64,000 bases of DNA from Nocardioides sp. CER19 (lineage in GTDB: Bacteria > Actinomycetota > Actinomycetes > Propionibacteriales > Nocardioidaceae), in NCBI RefSeq assembly GCF_029846275.1, contig NZ_JARVWS010000002.1:1396588-1460587 (forward strand), written 5' to 3'. The notes beneath the pieces were generated by a model, which was not told the DNA's origin, did not search any database, and saw only the letters and a list, made by a program, of their open reading frames with translations. This document shows, one piece after another, positions 43,458-52,337 of the stretch. The translations under genes and the position numbers were made by a program. The stretch's first letter is position 1. Every line of letters starts with the position of its first letter.

Positions 43458-44597
43458 ATGACCCTTCGGCTCGGCAACCTCGAGATCGCCACGCCGGTGG
43501 TGCTCGCGCCGATGGCGGGCATCACCAACGCGGCGTACCGACGCCTGTGCGCCGAGCAGGGTGCGGGCCTCTACGTCTGCGAGATGATCACGTCGCGCGG
43601 CCTGGTCGAGGGCGACCAGCACACCAAGGACATGCTGGTCTTCGACGAGCTCGAGACCGTGCGGTCGGTCCAGCTCTACGGCACCGACCCGGTCTACGTC
43701 GGCAAGGCCACCGAGATCCTCTGCGCCGAGTACGGCGTCGCGCACATCGACCTCAACTTCGGCTGCCCGGTCCCGAAGGTCACCCGCAAGGGCGGCGGGG
43801 GCGCGCTGCCGTGGAAGCGGAACCTGCTCGGCGAGATCCTGCGCCATGCGGTGGCCGCGGCCGAGTCCTACGGCGTGCCCGTCACCATGAAGACCCGCAA
43901 GGGCATCGACGCCGACCACCTGACCTTCCTCGACGCCGGCCGGATCGCGGAGGAGAGCGGGGCCGCCGCCGTCGCGCTGCACGGCCGGACCGTCTCGCAG
44001 GCCTACTCGGGCGTTGCCGACTGGGACGCGATCGGCGAGCTCAAGGCGAGCGTCACGAGCATCCCGGTGCTGGGCAACGGTGACATCTGGGAGGCGGCGG
44101 ACGCGCTCCGGATGGTCGAGCAGACCGGCGTCGACGGCGTCGTCGTCGGCCGCGGCTGCCTCGGCCGACCGTGGCTGTTCCGCGACCTGGCCGCCGCGTT
44201 CGCGGCCGCCTCGCGGGCCGAGCCCGTCGAGACCCCGCCCCTGCCGACCCTCGGCGAGGTGGCGGCGATGATGCGGCGCCACGCCGAGCTGCTCTGCCAG
44301 CACATGGGCGAGGAGCGGGGCTGCAAGGAGTTCCGCAAGCATGTCACGTGGTACCTCAAGGGCTTCTCCGCCGGCGGCGCCATGCGGCGCGACCTCGGCC
44401 TCGTGAAGACGCTCGCCGACATCGACGTGCTGCTCGCCGACCTCGACCCGGACGAGCCGTTCCCGGCCTCCGAGCTGGGGGCTCCCCGGGGCCGGCAGGG
44501 CTCGCCGCGCGAGAAGGTCGTGCTCCCCGAGGGCTGGCTCGACGACACCGACGGCGTCGGCTGCGTCATCGCCGAGGACACCGTCTCCGGCGGTTGA
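43458..44597 (+). CDS. dusB: tRNA dihydrouridine synthase DusB
   Basis: A 379-residue flavoenzyme of the Dus family. PVVLAPMAGITNAAYRRLC begins the TIM barrel, HIDLNFGCPVPKVTRKGGGGAL holds the catalytic Cys, VPVTMKTRKGIDADHL the Lys/Arg phosphate contacts, and VVGRGCLGRPWLF the FMN-binding end; a C-terminal tRNA-binding helical domain follows. It reduces uridine in the tRNA D-loop. ATG 43458 lies six bases after GACAAT (43446-43451), so a leaderless mRNA is possible. Confidence 0.94.
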   Translation: MTLRLGNLEIATPVVLAPMAGITNAAYRRLCAEQGAGLYVCEMITSRGLVEGDQHTKDMLVFDELETVRSVQLYGTDPVYVGKATEILCAEYGVAHIDLNFGCPVPKVTRKGGGGALPWKRNLLGEILRHAVAAAESYGVPVTMKTRKGIDADHLTFLDAGRIAEESGAAAVALHGRTVSQAYSGVADWDAIGELKASVTSIPVLGNGDIWEAADALRMVEQTGVDGVVVGRGCLGRPWLFRDLAAAFAAASRAEPVETPPLPTLGEVAAMMRRHAELLCQHMGEERGCKEFRKHVTWYLKGFSAGGAMRRDLGLVKTLADIDVLLADLDPDEPFPASELGAPRGRQGSPREKVVLPEGWLDDTDGVGCVIAEDTVSGG

Positions 44598-44623
44598 TCC
44601 TCCCCCGAATTTCACTGCCTGGG

Positions 44624-44652
44624 GTGACGGGGGACACCTCGTCGTCTAGGGT
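44624..44652 (+). promoter_or_regulatory. probable promoter of the SH3/M15-like gene
   Basis: GTGACG (44624-44629), 17 bp spacer, TAGGGT (44647-44652). It would give a leader of about 100 bases before the GTG at 44762. The leader shows no riboswitch class that I recognise. Confidence 0.4.
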
Positions 44653-44761
44653 CGCCGATGCGGGGCGGCTCGCGCTGGTGTGTTTCAGTGGGGCCGCGTT
44701 TCGCCTGTCGTGGGGACCGGGCGAGCCGCTGTCTCTGTAGTCGAAGCAAAGGATCAGCGCT

Positions 44762-45679
44762 GTGGCAGACGCACGCCACAAGCGGGACACCGATGCCCGC
44801 AGCTTCGGATTGAAGCAACGCATCAGCAACATCAGCAGCCTGGCCATCCGGCCATCCCGAGCAGTTCTCGTGGCAGCACCGGTGGCCGTCGTCGCGACCG
44901 CCGCCGTCGTCACCGCCGGCGTCTCCTTCGCCGGCAGTGGCTCGAAGCCGGTGGCCGCCGCGGACATCAGCAAGGTCGCGCCGAGGGCGGCGCCGACCAC
45001 CACGGCACCGCCGTCGCCGGCACCGGTCGTCAAGCGCGTCACGGTGTCGCGATCGCAGCCTCGCCGTACGCCGGCACCGACACCGACGCCGACCCCGCCG
45101 CCGACCACCGGCAAGCCGCGCTGGACCACCACCGCGCTCAACCTGTGGCTGCAGCCCGGCGCCGACGCGAAGCAGGCCGGCGTGCTCGACGCAGGCAAGA
45201 AGGTGCTCGACACCGGCCGCGAGGAGTCCGGCCGCGTCGAGATCCTCGTCGACGGCGTGGCCCGCTGGGTCACCCAGGGCTACCTCGCCGAGGAGAAGCC
45301 CCAGCCCCAGCCGGCCGGCCTCTCCGACCAGCCGTGCCCGGACATGAGCGTCGAGGACGGGCTCAAGCCGCAGACCATCAAGGTCTACCGGTCCGTGTGC
45401 CACGCCTTCCCGCAGGTGACCGAGTACGGCGGCTGGGCGGCGCGCACCGAGCACGACACCGGCAACGCGATCGACGTGATGGTCTACGGCAACAAGGAGC
45501 TCGGCGACCAGATCGCGGACTGGGCCCAGGCCCACGCCGCGGAGCTCGATCTCTACGACCTCATCTGGTACGACCGCATCTGGACGCCGGTCCGTTCCTC
45601 CGAGGGCTGGCGTGACTACGGCGACCACGGCTCGGCCACGGCCAACCACATGGACCACGTCCACATCGGGACCAACTGA
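44762..45679 (+). CDS. membrane-anchored SH3-like / M15-type peptidase-like cell-wall protein
   Basis: A 305-residue protein: cytoplasmic N-terminus of about 35 residues, one membrane segment (VLVAAPVAVVATAAVVTAGVSFAG), a Pro/Thr-rich linker, an SH3-like domain (about 120-180; LNLWLQPGADAKQAGVLDAG) and a C-terminal domain of the ARB_07466/M15-like type. The C-terminal part has TEHDTGNAIDVMV and ANHMDHVHIG, which match the metal-binding H...D and HxH of D-Ala-D-Ala-type peptidases. It probably acts on peptidoglycan outside the membrane. GTG 44762 follows AAAGGATC. Confidence 0.82.
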   Translation: MADARHKRDTDARSFGLKQRISNISSLAIRPSRAVLVAAPVAVVATAAVVTAGVSFAGSGSKPVAAADISKVAPRAAPTTTAPPSPAPVVKRVTVSRSQPRRTPAPTPTPTPPPTTGKPRWTTTALNLWLQPGADAKQAGVLDAGKKVLDTGREESGRVEILVDGVARWVTQGYLAEEKPQPQPAGLSDQPCPDMSVEDGLKPQTIKVYRSVCHAFPQVTEYGGWAARTEHDTGNAIDVMVYGNKELGDQIADWAQAHAAELDLYDLIWYDRIWTPVRSSEGWRDYGDHGSATANHMDHVHIGTN

Positions 45680-45747
45680 GTCCTGTGGCGTCGTACGCGG
45701 GGCGGGACCGGATCGGTGCCGCCCCGCGTGCTCGCTAGGGTTCCCGT

Positions 45748-46989
45748 GTGGACAGCCTGTACGACGGCCTCTACGACGACGCCGATCGTGAGCGGCTCGT
45801 CGCCGAGCCGCCGAAGCGCGTGGATGCGCCGGAGCGGACCGCCTTCGAGCGCGACCGGGCCCGGGTCGTCCACGCGGCGTCGTCGCGGCGGCTCGCGGCG
45901 AAGACGCAGGTGGTCGGGCCCCAGTCCGACGACTTCGTCCGCAACCGGCTGACGCACAGCCTCGAGGTGGCCCAGGTCGCCCGCGACCTGTCGCGGGCGC
46001 TCGGCAGCCAGCCCGACATCGCGGAGACCGCGGCGCTCGCCCACGACCTGGGGCACCCACCCTTCGGCCACAACGGCGAGGAGGTCCTCGCCCGGCTGGC
46101 GGCTGACTGTGGCGGCTTCGAGGGCAACGCCCAGACGCTGCGACTCCTGACCCGGCTCGAGGCGAAGACGTTCGATGCCGCGGGCCGGTCGGTCGGCCTC
46201 AACCTCACCCGCGCCACCCTCGACGCCTGCACGAAGTACCCCTGGCGTCGCGGAGACCGGCCCGGGCCCAAGTTCGGCGTCTACGACGACGACCTGCCCG
46301 TCTTCACCTGGCTCCGGTCGCCCGAGACGGGGCAGCGCCAGTGCATCGAGGCGCAGATCATGGACCTGGCCGACGACGTCGCCTACTCGGTGCACGACGT
46401 CGAGGACGGGATCGTCGCCGGCCGCATCGACCTGACCCGGCTCGACGTCGGGCCGGTGGGGGAGATCGTCCGCGACTGGTACCTCCCCGATGCGTCCGAC
46501 GACGACCTCGCCGCCACCCTCCTCGCCCTGCGGGACGTCGGCGGCTGGCCCGCGTCGTCCTACGACGGCAGCAGGCGGAGCCTCGCCGCGCTCAAGAACC
46601 TGACGAGCGACCTGATCGGCCGGTTCTGCGGCGCCGTCCAGGATGCCTCCGGCGCACCGGGACCGTTCGCCCGCTACCGCGCCGACCTGGTCGTGCCCGA
46701 CCAGACCCGCCGCGAGATCGCCGTGCTCAAGGCGATCGCGGTCCACTACGTCATGCGGTCCGACGACCGTCGGCGGCTCCAGGAGCGGCAGCGGGAGCTG
46801 CTGGCCGAGCTGGTCGCCGTGATCGCGAACCGGGGGCCCGACGCCCTCGACCGACCCTTCGCCGACGACTGGCGGGAGGCCGCCGACGACGCCGCGCGCC
46901 TCCGGGTGGTCATCGACCAGGTCGCCTCGCTCACCGACGTGACGGCGGTGGCGTGGCACGCACGACTGACAGGAGTGAGCGGTGCCTGA
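45748..46989 (+). CDS. dgt: deoxyguanosinetriphosphate triphosphohydrolase-like HD protein
   Basis: A 413-residue HD-domain enzyme. The metal site is AHDLGHPPFGHNGEEVL near residue 97 with the preceding NRLTHSLEVAQVARDL and the later MDLADDVAYSVHDVEDGI. It hydrolyses dNTPs to the deoxynucleoside and triphosphate, lowering dNTP pools. GTG 45748 lies six bases after TAGGGT (45736-45741), a leaderless arrangement. dgt next to dnaG is a common actinobacterial order. Its 3' end overlaps the next gene by eight bases. Confidence 0.93.
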   Translation: MDSLYDGLYDDADRERLVAEPPKRVDAPERTAFERDRARVVHAASSRRLAAKTQVVGPQSDDFVRNRLTHSLEVAQVARDLSRALGSQPDIAETAALAHDLGHPPFGHNGEEVLARLAADCGGFEGNAQTLRLLTRLEAKTFDAAGRSVGLNLTRATLDACTKYPWRRGDRPGPKFGVYDDDLPVFTWLRSPETGQRQCIEAQIMDLADDVAYSVHDVEDGIVAGRIDLTRLDVGPVGEIVRDWYLPDASDDDLAATLLALRDVGGWPASSYDGSRRSLAALKNLTSDLIGRFCGAVQDASGAPGPFARYRADLVVPDQTRREIAVLKAIAVHYVMRSDDRRRLQERQRELLAELVAVIANRGPDALDRPFADDWREAADDAARLRVVIDQVASLTDVTAVAWHARLTGVSGA

Positions 46990-47896
46990 GCCCCTCGTGT
47001 GGCTGCCCTTCGACCCGGCGGAGCTCGGCACGGTGCCGGGCGGCCTCCGCTACGAGGTCGTCGACCCGACGCGCCACCTGCCGGAGAGCGTCGGCGACGT
47101 CGAGTTCTACGTGCCGCCCTACGACATGGGGCCGCGGATCGCCGACGCGCTGCCGCACATGCGCTCGCTCCGGGTGATCCAGACGCTGTCGGCAGGCGTC
47201 GACAACGTCCGCGGCAAGGTGCCCGACGGGGTCACGCTGTGCAACGGTCGCGGCATCCACGACACCTCCACCGCCGAGCTGGCCCTGGCGCTGGTCCTGG
47301 CGAGCCTGCGCGGACTGCCGCGCTTCGTGCGCCAGCAGGACGCCCGGGAGTGGCGGGCCGGCTTCGAGGACTCGCTCGCGGACAAGCGCGTCCTGCTCGT
47401 CGGGTACGGGTCCGTGGGATCGGCCATCGAGGCGCGGCTGCGTGCGTTCGAGTGCGAGGTCGTGCCGGTCGCGCGTCGCGCCCGCGACGGCGTGCACGCC
47501 ATCGACGACCTGCCCGAGCTGCTGCCCACCGCCGACGTGGTCGTCCTCATCGTGCCGCTCACCGACGAGACCCGTGGTCTCGTCGACGCCGCGTTCCTCG
47601 GCCGGATGAGGGACGGTGCCCTGCTCGTCAACGTCGCCCGCGGAGCGGTGGTCGTCACCGACGACCTCGTCGCCGCGCTGCGGACCGGCCGGCTCCGCGC
47701 CGCGCTCGACGTCACCGATCCCGAGCCGCTGCCGGCCGACCACGCCTTGTGGTCGGCACCCAACGTCCTGATCAGCCCGCACGTCGGCGGAGCGAGCAGC
47801 GCGATGTGGCCGCGCGCCCGCCGCCTGGTCAGGCAGCAGCTCGAGCGGTACGCCGCGGGGGAGCCGCTCGTCAACGTGATGAGCGGCGACTACTGA
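46982..47896 (+). CDS. D-2-hydroxyacid dehydrogenase (NAD-dependent)
   Basis: A 304-residue protein of the D-isomer hydroxyacid dehydrogenase family: LRVIQTLSAGVDNV, NGRGIHDTSTAELALALVLASLRGLP, the Rossmann motif VLLVGYGSVGSAIEARLRAF (GxGxxG), VVVLIVPLTDETRGLVDAAFLGRM (catalytic Arg follows in VNVARGAVV) and NVLISPHVGGAS with the catalytic His. The substrate (glyoxylate, phosphoglycerate or another 2-oxoacid) is not known. Starts at GTG 46982 within the dgt end. Confidence 0.92.
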   Translation: MPEPLVWLPFDPAELGTVPGGLRYEVVDPTRHLPESVGDVEFYVPPYDMGPRIADALPHMRSLRVIQTLSAGVDNVRGKVPDGVTLCNGRGIHDTSTAELALALVLASLRGLPRFVRQQDAREWRAGFEDSLADKRVLLVGYGSVGSAIEARLRAFECEVVPVARRARDGVHAIDDLPELLPTADVVVLIVPLTDETRGLVDAAFLGRMRDGALLVNVARGAVVVTDDLVAALRTGRLRAALDVTDPEPLPADHALWSAPNVLISPHVGGASSAMWPRARRLVRQQLERYAAGEPLVNVMSGDY

Positions 47897-47952
47897 GCCC
47901 CGGCTGGGGAGGACTCGCCCGGCGGCGTACCTCCTCACCGTAGGATCGCCCC

Positions 47953-49830
47953 GTGGCCGGACGCATCCTCGAGAAGAGCATCGCGGAGGTGCGTGAGAAG
48001 GCCAAGATCGAGGACATCGTGGGGGAGTACGTCACCTTGCGCAACGCGGGAGGTGGCTCGCTCAAGGGCCTCTGCCCCTTCCACGACGAGAAGACGCCCA
48101 GCTTCAACGTGAACCCCTCGCGCGGCTTCTTCCACTGCTTCGGCTGCCAGGAGGGCGGCGACGTCATCGCCTTCGTCCAGAAGATCGACGGCCTCGGGTT
48201 CGCCGAGACGATCGAGCGGCTCGCCGACAAGGTCGGCGTCCAGCTGCAGCGCGACGACGGCGACGTGCCTCAGGAGCGCCGCGGCCCCGGCCGCGGCAAG
48301 CTGGTCGAGGCGCACAAGGTGGCTCAGGAGTTCTTCGCGGAGCAGCTCGTGACGCCGGACGCGCTGCCCGCGCGGCAGTTCCTGGCCGAGAAGGGGTTCG
48401 ACCAGGCCGCGGCGCAGCAGTTCGGCGTCGGCTTCGCCCCGACCAACGGACGTCTGCTCGCCCAACACCTGCGGGCCCGCGGCTTCTCGGAGGAGGAGCT
48501 GAAAGTGGCCGGGATCATCGGCACCTGGGGGTCGTCCCGCTTCGAGGGACGTGTGACCTGGCCGATCCGTGAGTCCAACGGCGACGTGATCGGCTTCGGT
48601 GCCCGCAAGCTCTTCGAGCAGGACCGGATCGCGGGGAAGTACATCAACACCTCCGAGACGCCGATCTACAAGAAGAACCAGGTGCTCTACGGCATCGACC
48701 TCGCCCGCAAGGGGCTGCAGGCCACGCAGCGGGCCGTCGTGGTCGAGGGCTACACCGACGTCATGGCCTGCTACCTCTCCGGCGTGACCACGGCCGTGGC
48801 GACGTGTGGCACCGCCTTCACCAGCGACCACGGCAAGGTGCTGCGGCGGTTGATGGGCGACTTCAAGGGTTCGACCGGAGAGATCATCTTCACCTTCGAC
48901 GGCGACGCCGCCGGCCAGGCGGCGGCCATCAAGGTGTTCGCGGCCGACGACGACTTCCACTCACCGACCTACGTCGCGGTGGCGCCCGACGGGCTCGACC
49001 CGTGCGACCTGCGCTTGAAGGATGGTGAGGAGGCGGTGCAGGCCCTGGTCGACGGTCGTCGCCCGCTCTACGAGTTCGTGTTGCGCAACGTCGTGGGCAA
49101 GTACGACCTGGACCGTGCCGACGGCAGGATCGACGCGCTTCGCGAGGGCGCGGCGCTGGTGTCGTCGGTGCGCGACCGCTCCAAGGCGGACGGGTTCGCC
49201 CGCGACCTCGCCGGGATGGTGGGCGTCGACATCGACGAGGCCCGCGCCGAGGTACGACGCGCGCAGAGCCGCGGCGCTGGACGGACGCAGACCGCGCCTG
49301 CCCCGCGACAGGCGGCTCCCGACGAGCGGCCGGCCGCGCCCGCGCCACGCGTGCCCGACCTCGACGACCCGCGGTTCCGCGTGGAGCGCGAGACCCTCAA
49401 GCTCGTCCTGCAGCACCCGGTCGCGATCGGGCGCAGCACCGCCGAGGTCGGCCCTGCCGACTTCACCCACCCCGTCTACCGCGCCGTCTGGGAGCTGGTC
49501 GCCGCGGCCGGCGGACCGGTCGAGGGCGCCGGCGACCAGCAGTGGGTCTCGCGGGTCCGGTCAGGGGTGACGGACCCCCGGCTGGGGCAGGTCGTCAGCG
49601 CCCTGGCCGTCGAGCCGATCCGGGCGAAGGAGGCGTCGTCGGCGTACGTCCTCGAGCACGTGGTCCGGCTGCGCGAGGCGACCATCGCGCGCCAGATCGC
49701 CGACGCGCACAGCCGACTGCAGCGCAGCGACCCGGCCGGCGACGCCGAGGGCTACCTCGCGGCCTTCGGTGAGCTCGACCGGCTCGAGCGGCAGCGGCGC
49801 GCACTGCGCGACCGGATCGTGGTGTCGTGA
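47953..49830 (+). CDS. dnaG: DNA primase DnaG
   Basis: A 625-residue primase. The CHC2 zinc finger is CPFHDEKTPSF...FFHCFGCQEGGD (Cys 41, His 44, Cys 62, Cys 65), the TOPRIM core has VVVEGYTDVMACYLSGV (catalytic Glu) and IIFTFDGDAAGQAA (DxD), and the C-terminal DnaB-binding domain follows. It makes RNA primers at the replication fork. GTG 47953 lies six bases after TAGGAT (47941-47946), so the transcript is probably leaderless. Confidence 0.97.
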   Translation: MAGRILEKSIAEVREKAKIEDIVGEYVTLRNAGGGSLKGLCPFHDEKTPSFNVNPSRGFFHCFGCQEGGDVIAFVQKIDGLGFAETIERLADKVGVQLQRDDGDVPQERRGPGRGKLVEAHKVAQEFFAEQLVTPDALPARQFLAEKGFDQAAAQQFGVGFAPTNGRLLAQHLRARGFSEEELKVAGIIGTWGSSRFEGRVTWPIRESNGDVIGFGARKLFEQDRIAGKYINTSETPIYKKNQVLYGIDLARKGLQATQRAVVVEGYTDVMACYLSGVTTAVATCGTAFTSDHGKVLRRLMGDFKGSTGEIIFTFDGDAAGQAAAIKVFAADDDFHSPTYVAVAPDGLDPCDLRLKDGEEAVQALVDGRRPLYEFVLRNVVGKYDLDRADGRIDALREGAALVSSVRDRSKADGFARDLAGMVGVDIDEARAEVRRAQSRGAGRTQTAPAPRQAAPDERPAAPAPRVPDLDDPRFRVERETLKLVLQHPVAIGRSTAEVGPADFTHPVYRAVWELVAAAGGPVEGAGDQQWVSRVRSGVTDPRLGQVVSALAVEPIRAKEASSAYVLEHVVRLREATIARQIADAHSRLQRSDPAGDAEGYLAAFGELDRLERQRRALRDRIVVS

Positions 49831-50300
49831 GGATCTTCCGCAAGGACCCGGTGCCCGTCGCGGCCGGGGAGCGGGTGCTCGCCAGCGCTCCGCTGACCGG
49901 TGGCGGGGAGGTGGTCGCCGGAACCCGCGAGGCGCTCTACGTCGCCGGTCACCGCGTCCCGTGGGAGCAGGTGGAGGCGGCTTCCTGGGACCAGGACTCC
50001 GGGATCCTCACCGTCACCGAGACCGGGCCGTCCGCGGCGGTGCACCGGCTGCCGGTCGACAGCCCCGTCCGGCTGCTCCAGCTCGTCCGCGAGCGCGTCA
50101 CTGCGAGCGTCGTCCTGCAGCGCGTCGTCCCGCTGCCGCTCGGGACAGCCCGGATCGTGGCCCGCCGCGCGGCCGGCGGCGATCGTGCGGTGACCTGGTT
50201 CGTCGAGTACGACGACCTGGCCGATCCCGACGACGCCGGCGTGATCGCCCTGGTCGGATCGGCGCTGTCGGCGGCCCAGGACGACCTCGGTGACGCCTGA
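49827..50300 (+). CDS. small PH-domain-like protein, hypothetical
   Basis: A 157-residue cytoplasmic protein of alternating beta strands (REALYVAGHRVPWEQVEAASWDQDSGILTVTETG) and one C-terminal helix, which suggests a bacterial PH-like fold. I recognise no named family; similar genes follow dnaG in related actinobacteria. GTG 49827 overlaps the dnaG stop. Function is unknown. Confidence 0.65.
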   Translation: MRIFRKDPVPVAAGERVLASAPLTGGGEVVAGTREALYVAGHRVPWEQVEAASWDQDSGILTVTETGPSAAVHRLPVDSPVRLLQLVRERVTASVVLQRVVPLPLGTARIVARRAAGGDRAVTWFVEYDDLADPDDAGVIALVGSALSAAQDDLGDA

Positions 50301-50361
50301 GCGACTCCCGATTTCACCGCGCCGACCGGCCCTTGCTAATGTTTCGCCCGCTGCCAAGCGA

Positions 50362-50434
50362 TCCCCTGTAGCTCAACTGGCAGAGCATGCGACTGTTAAT
50401 CGCAGGGTTGTTGGTTCGAGTCCAACCGGGGGAG
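50362..50434 (+). tRNA. tRNA-Asn (GUU)
   Basis: A complete cloverleaf of 73 bases: acceptor TCCCCTG/CGGGGGA, D-arm GCTC...GAGC, anticodon stem TGCGA/TCGCA with loop CTGTTAA (GTT at 50395-50397), T-arm GTTGG TTCGAGT CCAAC, discriminator G. The CCA end is not encoded (GCA follows). A strong hairpin terminator begins six bases after the gene. Confidence 0.97.
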
Positions 50435-50439
50435 CAACC

Positions 50440-50471
50440 AAGGGCCGCTGACCGTCTGGTCGGCGGCCCTT
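50440..50471 (+). terminator. hairpin terminator after tRNA-Asn
   Basis: AAGGGCCGCTGACC (50440-50453), loop GTCT, GGTCGGCGGCCCTT (50458-50471), 14 bp with one G-T wobble. It starts five bases after the tRNA end and is followed by CG without a T-run. Confidence 0.8.
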
Positions 50472-50531
50472 CGTGCGTGAACCGCCGCGCCGCACGCCGT
50501 GGTGAGCGGCCGAGTGGGCGCACGCACCGAG

Positions 50532-50605
50532 TAGGGCGGGTGGGGCTCGAACCCACGACCCAAGGATTATGAGTCCTCTGCTCTGACCGACTGAGCTACC
50601 GCCCC
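50532..50605 (-). tRNA. tRNA-Met (CAU; elongator, or Ile2 not excluded)
   Basis: A complete cloverleaf of 74 bases read leftward: acceptor GGGGCGG/CCGCCCT (G1-U72 wobble), D-arm GCTC...GAGC, anticodon loop CTCATAA with CAT at 50571-50569, T-arm GTGGG TTCGAGC CCCAC, discriminator A73. The tRNA is not the initiator type (paired first bases, elongator-like D-loop). With CAU and A73 it could be an elongator Met or the lysidine-modified Ile2; the sequence alone does not decide. It is convergent with tRNA-Asn. Confidence 0.9.
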
Positions 50606-50736
50606 TCGGGCGGTGACCTTACCGGCCATCAGGTGGGCCGTCCGCACGAGCCACCCGGCGGCGGGTGGTGCCGGGGCGGCTCTGCGTTCGTACGGTGGGC
50701 CCGTAGGAACGTGGGCCGCAGGGAGCGGAGGCGCGG

Positions 50737-52335
50737 ATGTCCGAAGTGGCCACTGACGGGCTGGTCCCCACGGAAGGCTTCAACCGCCGGTTGGCGGTGC
50801 TGCTCTCGATGGCGATGTTCGTGCTCGTCGTGGACACCTCGCTCATGAACGTGTCGATCTCGGCGGTGGTCCAGGACCTCGACGCGACCGTGAGCGGCGT
50901 GCAGTCGGCGATCGCGCTCGAAGCGCTGGTCTCGGCCTCGTTCATCCTCATCGGCGGGAAGGTGGCCGACCTCATCGGCCGCAAGCGCGCCTACATCCTC
51001 GGGTTGTGCGGCTACGGCGTCGGCGCGATCGCCATGACGCTGGCCCAGGACCTGCGGGCGATCATCGTGTTCTGGGCGATCATCGGCGGCATCGGCGCCT
51101 CACTGCTCCTTCCGGGGATGCAGTCGCTGATCCACGGCAACTTCTCCGGGGCGGCGCAGAAGCGGGTCTACGCGCTGGTGGGCGCCTCCGCCGCGATCGC
51201 CGCCGCCATCGGGCCGCTGATCGGCGGCCTGCTCACCACGACGCTGTCCTGGCGGGTCGGCTTCCTGGGCGAGGCGGCCATCATCGCCGTCGTGCTGGGC
51301 GGCACCGGCATGATCAAGGACGTCCCCTACACCGGACCGCGTCGCGTCGACGTCGTCGGCGCCGTCCTGTCGGTGCTCGGCATGGGCGGGCTCGTGCTCG
51401 GTGTGCTGGTGTGGCAGGAGGGCGGGGCGGCGGTCGGCGCGCTCCTGGCCGTCGGCGTCATCGGCCTCGGCTCGCTCGTCTACTGGCTGGTGCGGCGCAG
51501 CCGGAGCGGTCACACCACGCTCGTGGACCCCGGCCTGTTCCGCTCGCGGCACTTCCGGTCCGGGATCTCGGGTCAGCTGCTGCAGCAGATCGCGCTCGGC
51601 GGCGCCATGATCACGCTACCCATCTACTTCCAGATGGTGCTCGAGTACAACGCCCTGGAGGCGGGCCTCTCCCTGGCGCCGCTGTCGCTGAGCATGTTCG
51701 CGATGTCCGCGCTGGCCGGGAAGCGCGCCGCCCACCGGCGCCCGAGCGGCATCATCAGGATCGGCTTCCTCCTCCTCGCGCTCGGCCTGGTCGCCGTCGT
51801 CCTGGTCGTGCCGCGCGGCGACACCGGGTGGGCGCTCGCCGTCCCGCTGGTCATCACCGGCGCCGGGCTGGGACTCCTGGTCTCCCAGCTCAACAACTTC
51901 ACCCTGGCCCCGATCTCCGAGGAGCGGGTCAGCGAGGCGTCCGCGGTCAACTCGGCCGCCGGCTCGTTCGGGCTGTCGTTCGGACTCGCCTTCGCCGGTG
52001 CGGTCATGCTCGCCGCGATGTCGGCCGCCTTCACCGCCCAGGCCAATGCCAGCGACGTATTGCCGGCGCAGGCCCAGGACCAGGTCGCCCGGGCGCTCGA
52101 GGACGACGCCCAGGTCATGAGCAACACCCGACTGACCGAGCAGCTCGCCGGCCAGCCACCAGAGATCCGGGACGAGATCGTCCGCATCAACACCGACGTA
52201 CGGCCGCTCGCGCTCCAGATCGGGCTCGCCGTGCCCATCATCAGCGCGCTGGTCGGGTTGGTGCTGTCCTTCCGCATGGTGCGGCTGCCCGACCTCGAGG
52301 CCTCCTCCGACGTCGAGGGGTTGCTGGGCGGCTGA
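50737..52335 (+). CDS. MFS transporter, DHA2-like (14 TM)
   Basis: A 532-residue membrane protein. Marks of the family are LVVDTSLMNVSISAVVQDL in helix 1, GGKVADLIGRKRAYILGL after helix 2, IIGGIGASLLLPGMQSLI and GPLIGGLLTTTLSWRVGFL in helices 4-5. Helices continue to the C-terminus, with a longer extracytoplasmic loop around residues 435-480 (Gln/Asp-rich). Substrate unknown; drug or metabolite export is likely. It runs convergent to the small membrane protein gene with two bases between the stops. Confidence 0.88.
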   Translation: MSEVATDGLVPTEGFNRRLAVLLSMAMFVLVVDTSLMNVSISAVVQDLDATVSGVQSAIALEALVSASFILIGGKVADLIGRKRAYILGLCGYGVGAIAMTLAQDLRAIIVFWAIIGGIGASLLLPGMQSLIHGNFSGAAQKRVYALVGASAAIAAAIGPLIGGLLTTTLSWRVGFLGEAAIIAVVLGGTGMIKDVPYTGPRRVDVVGAVLSVLGMGGLVLGVLVWQEGGAAVGALLAVGVIGLGSLVYWLVRRSRSGHTTLVDPGLFRSRHFRSGISGQLLQQIALGGAMITLPIYFQMVLEYNALEAGLSLAPLSLSMFAMSALAGKRAAHRRPSGIIRIGFLLLALGLVAVVLVVPRGDTGWALAVPLVITGAGLGLLVSQLNNFTLAPISEERVSEASAVNSAAGSFGLSFGLAFAGAVMLAAMSAAFTAQANASDVLPAQAQDQVARALEDDAQVMSNTRLTEQLAGQPPEIRDEIVRINTDVRPLALQIGLAVPIISALVGLVLSFRMVRLPDLEASSDVEGLLGG

Positions 52336-52337
52336 GG

